Positions 4,601-6,483 of a DNA stretch of 6,483 nt are shown here, in pieces. The translations under genes were made by a program, and so were the position numbers. Position 1 is the first letter of the stretch. Each line of letters starts with the position of its first letter. The stretch lies in contig CAZCDM010000133.1 of NCBI GenBank assembly GCA_964497475.1, forward strand, positions 1 to 6,483, read 5' to 3'. This stretch comes from CAZCDM01 sp964497475 (GTDB taxonomy: Bacteria; Planctomycetota; Phycisphaerae; SM23-33). Below the pieces are notes generated by a model. That model was not told the DNA's origin. It did no database searches and saw only the letters and a list, made by a program, of their open reading frames with translations.

Positions 4601-6355
4601 TCACCACCGCACGTCTTTGAGTTGCAGCTCGACGTTGCTCCGCCCGTTGAAGGTGTTGATGACCGGCACGGCGGCGATGTCCACGCGGTTCTGCCCGAGC
4701 ATCGCATCGACGAGGTCGCCCATGCCGAAGCCGACCGCGCGGGCCCGGCCGGACCCGTCGCCCAGTACCATCTGCATGTGTCCGCCCGATCGACCCATCC
4801 GCTTGGGCGGGGAGATTACCTCGCAGCCGAGGATCTGCACGACCGGGCGACGGTTGGCCTGGCCGAAGGGGGCCATCTTCTCCAGCTGGCTGACGGTGTT
4901 GAAGTCCAGCCCGGCCAGGGTGGTCTCGGCGTCGATGGGCAGCTCGGCCCGGGCGGGCGTATCGGCCAGCCGCTCGGCGGCGACACCTTCGAACCGCTCG
5001 ACGAAGGCGGGGATGTTCTCTTTGCGAATCTGCAGGCCGGCCGCCATCTCGTGCCCGCCAAAGCCCTCCAGCAGCTCGGCGCACTCGGCCAGGGCGGCCG
5101 CCAGGTCCAGCCCGGGAATCGATCGCCCCGATGCCTGCCCCATGCCGTCCTCGCCGACGGCGATGAGAATGCTCGGCCGGGCGAAGCGGTCGACCAGCCG
5201 CGAGGCGACAATGCCGATGACCCCGCCGTGCCAGCCCTCCCCAGCCAGGACGATCGACCGGGTGGACTCGTCGAGCCCGGCGGCGGTGACCAGCTCGACG
5301 GCCTGGGCGGTGATGGCCTGCTCGACCTCGCGTCGCTCGTCGTTGCGTGCGTTGAGTTCGGCGGCGATGGCCCGGGCCGTCCCGGGCGAGTCGGTGGTGA
5401 GCATTTCGATGGCCTGGCGGGCGTGGCCCATGCGCCCGGCGGCGTTGATCCGCGGGCCGAGCACAAAGCCCACGTGCATCGCGTCGATCTGCTTCTCGGC
5501 CAGGCCGGCCGATTCGATCAGCGCCGTCAGCCCGATGTGGTTTGTCCCGGTCAGGCCCCGCAGCCCGAACGTCGCCAACGTGCGGTTCTCGCCCAGCAGG
5601 GGCACGATGTCGGCGATGGTTCCCAGGGCGGCCAGCGTCGTCGCGTCGAGCAGGAATTGTCGCATCGGCTCGTCGACGCGCTGCTCGCCGCAGACCTGTC
5701 TTGCCACCTGCCAGGCCAGCTTGAAGGCCACCCCCGCCCCGCACAGCCCGCGGTTGGGGTAGGGCTCGCCGGCGGTTTCCAGCCCCGGATGAACGACCGC
5801 CACGGCCTCGGGCAGCTCGCCCTGGATGACGTGGTGGTCGGTGACGATCACGTCCATGCCCAGCTCGTTGGCGCGGGCGATGGGCTCGGCCGCCCCCACG
5901 CCGCAGTCGACCGTGACGACCAGGCGGGCGCCTTCGGCGGCGATCTGTTCGATGGCCTCGACGTTCAGGCCGTAGCCTTCTTCCAGGCGGTGGGGCACGT
6001 AGTGGCGGATGTCGGCCGCTTCGCACAGGCGGAGGCAGGCTTCGAGGATGGCCGTGGCGGTAATGCCGTCGACATCGTAGTCGCCGTAGATGCAGATGGG
6101 TTCACCGTCGGCGATGGCGCGGGCGATGCGCTCGGCGGCGGCTGCGCAGCCGGGCAGCATCTCAGGATCGTGCAGGTCGGTGAGCTTGGGTTCGAGGAAG
6201 GCGCGGGCGGCCGGTTCGTCGTGCAGGCCTCGGTTCCAGAGCACCTGGGCGACCAGCGGCGAGAGGCGCATCTGTCGGGCCAGCTCGGCGGCGCCCTCGG
6301 CCGGGGCTTGCACCTGCCAGGTCATCGAGTCGGGCTTCCATGCTCGTTTAGCCAT
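4601..6355 (-). CDS. recJ: Single-stranded-DNA-specific 5'-3' exonuclease RecJ
   Basis: A 584-residue DHH-superfamily nuclease (E. coli RecJ is 577) that digests single-stranded DNA 5' to 3' in recombination, mismatch repair and fork restart. Motifs in order: IYGDYDVDGITA (D92, D94, D96 as metal ligands), TVDCGVG at 148-154, VTDHH at 171-175, a GTIADIVPL segment around D249, and GPRINAAGRMGHA at 300-312. The DHHA1 part follows, with GWHGGVIGIVASR (374-386), GQASGRSIPG (406-415) and FGGHEMAAGLQI (432-443). A C-terminal OB-fold region covers about 503-584. All core DHH/DHHA1 motifs are intact, so it should be active. The ATG at 6355 was preferred to a GTG ten codons upstream because a Shine-Dalgarno sits just before it and the extension MVRNARRKEP is not family-like. 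It converges with dxs. Confidence 0.96.
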   Translation of the reverse strand: MAKRAWKPDSMTWQVQAPAEGAAELARQMRLSPLVAQVLWNRGLHDEPAARAFLEPKLTDLHDPEMLPGCAAAAERIARAIADGEPICIYGDYDVDGITATAILEACLRLCEAADIRHYVPHRLEEGYGLNVEAIEQIAAEGARLVVTVDCGVGAAEPIARANELGMDVIVTDHHVIQGELPEAVAVVHPGLETAGEPYPNRGLCGAGVAFKLAWQVARQVCGEQRVDEPMRQFLLDATTLAALGTIADIVPLLGENRTLATFGLRGLTGTNHIGLTALIESAGLAEKQIDAMHVGFVLGPRINAAGRMGHARQAIEMLTTDSPGTARAIAAELNARNDERREVEQAITAQAVELVTAAGLDESTRSIVLAGEGWHGGVIGIVASRLVDRFARPSILIAVGEDGMGQASGRSIPGLDLAAALAECAELLEGFGGHEMAAGLQIRKENIPAFVERFEGVAAERLADTPARAELPIDAETTLAGLDFNTVSQLEKMAPFGQANRRPVVQILGCEVISPPKRMGRSGGHMQMVLGDGSGRARAVGFGMGDLVDAMLGQNRVDIAAVPVINTFNGRSNVELQLKDVRW

Positions 6356-6359
6356 CGGT

Positions 6360-6364
6360 TCCTT
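6360..6364 (-). promoter_or_regulatory. recJ: Ribosome binding site deciding the recJ start
   Basis: On the minus strand AAGGA (within GAAAGGAACCG) lies four bases before the ATG at 6355. It is the only clear Shine-Dalgarno in the window and supports ATG 6355 over GTG 6385. Confidence 0.65.
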
Positions 6365-6388
6365 TCGACGGGCGTTGCGGACCACGCC

Positions 6389-6397
6389 AACGTACCA
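6389..6397 (-). promoter_or_regulatory. Weak candidate extended -10 of recJ
   Basis: Minus strand TGG-TACGTT has the same TGG prefix as the dxs promoter but only a 3/6 hexamer, and the -35 is poor. A start near 6382 would give a leader of about 27 bases, similar to dxs, and would exclude the GTG at 6385 as a start. Confidence 0.25.
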
Positions 6398-6451
6398 CAG
6401 GGCCCGGCAGGTAACAGAGTAAAAAATCCCGCTAGTAGTCCGTCCCAGGAA

Positions 6452-6480
6452 TAAAGATATTCGACCTTCTTTGCCGATGA
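6452..6480 (+). promoter_or_regulatory. Possible sigma-28-like (flagellar/chemotaxis) promoter at window edge
   Basis: TAAA at 6452-6455 and GCCGATGA at 6473-6480 resemble the sigma-28 (FliA) elements TAAA and GCCGATAA; the second matches at 7 of 8. The spacing is 17 bases instead of the usual 15 or so, which weakens the call. It would drive a gene lying beyond the window, divergent from recJ. Confidence 0.25.
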
Positions 6481-6483
6481 GGT

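Noticed and set aside
4427..6454. A 675-codon open frame on the plus strand across recJ
   Set aside because: It is antisense to an intact recJ, and its composition is a mirror of GC-rich codons with no domain motif.

Overview
The window is a GC-rich stretch of a bacterial chromosome holding five protein genes, four of them complete. In order they are: the 3' end of a cardiolipin synthase-like phospholipase D gene (+); an LpxH-like calcineurin-type metallophosphoesterase (-); ispA, a short-chain polyprenyl diphosphate synthase (+); dxs, 1-deoxy-D-xylulose-5-phosphate synthase (+); and recJ, the single-strand DNA 5'-3' exonuclease (-). The GC-rich third positions, mostly poor Shine-Dalgarno sequences, an unusual Dxs thiamine motif and palindromic intergenic repeats suggest a free-living, probably Gram-negative-type bacterium. 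A planctomycete-like lineage (Planctomycetota, perhaps Phycisphaerae) is my best guess, but it is inference only.

Layout: cls (1-507) and the phosphoesterase (694-1416) converge on a 186-base gap. That gap is largely filled by an imperfect inverted repeat whose arms are built from an 8-base CAGAG unit. The phosphoesterase and ispA (1517-2404) diverge from a 100-base region that holds a perfect 14-bp palindrome and candidate promoters on both strands. dxs (2469-4349) follows ispA with 64 bases between them. A hairpin abuts the ispA stop, and a good extended -10 element suggests dxs has its own promoter. dxs and recJ (4601-6355) converge on a 251-base gap containing a second, unrelated palindromic element (outer arms TGTCATTCTGAGC / GCTCAGGGCGACA). 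The last ~130 bases are the recJ leader and, at the very edge, a possible sigma-28-type promoter reading out of the window.

How the genes work together: dxs makes DXP, the entry point of the MEP isoprenoid pathway, and ispA condenses the resulting IPP and DMAPP into geranyl/farnesyl diphosphate for quinones, undecaprenyl carriers and hopanoid-type lipids. Their adjacency is a common bacterial arrangement. The phosphoesterase (possible lipid A precursor hydrolysis) and the cardiolipin synthase are envelope lipid functions. recJ is a housekeeping repair gene.

No new multi-gene system is visible. The gene content is ordinary housekeeping. The most notable signals are the two different palindromic repeat families, each sitting in a convergent junction, the divergent-promoter palindrome, and the altered thiamine-binding motifs of Dxs.
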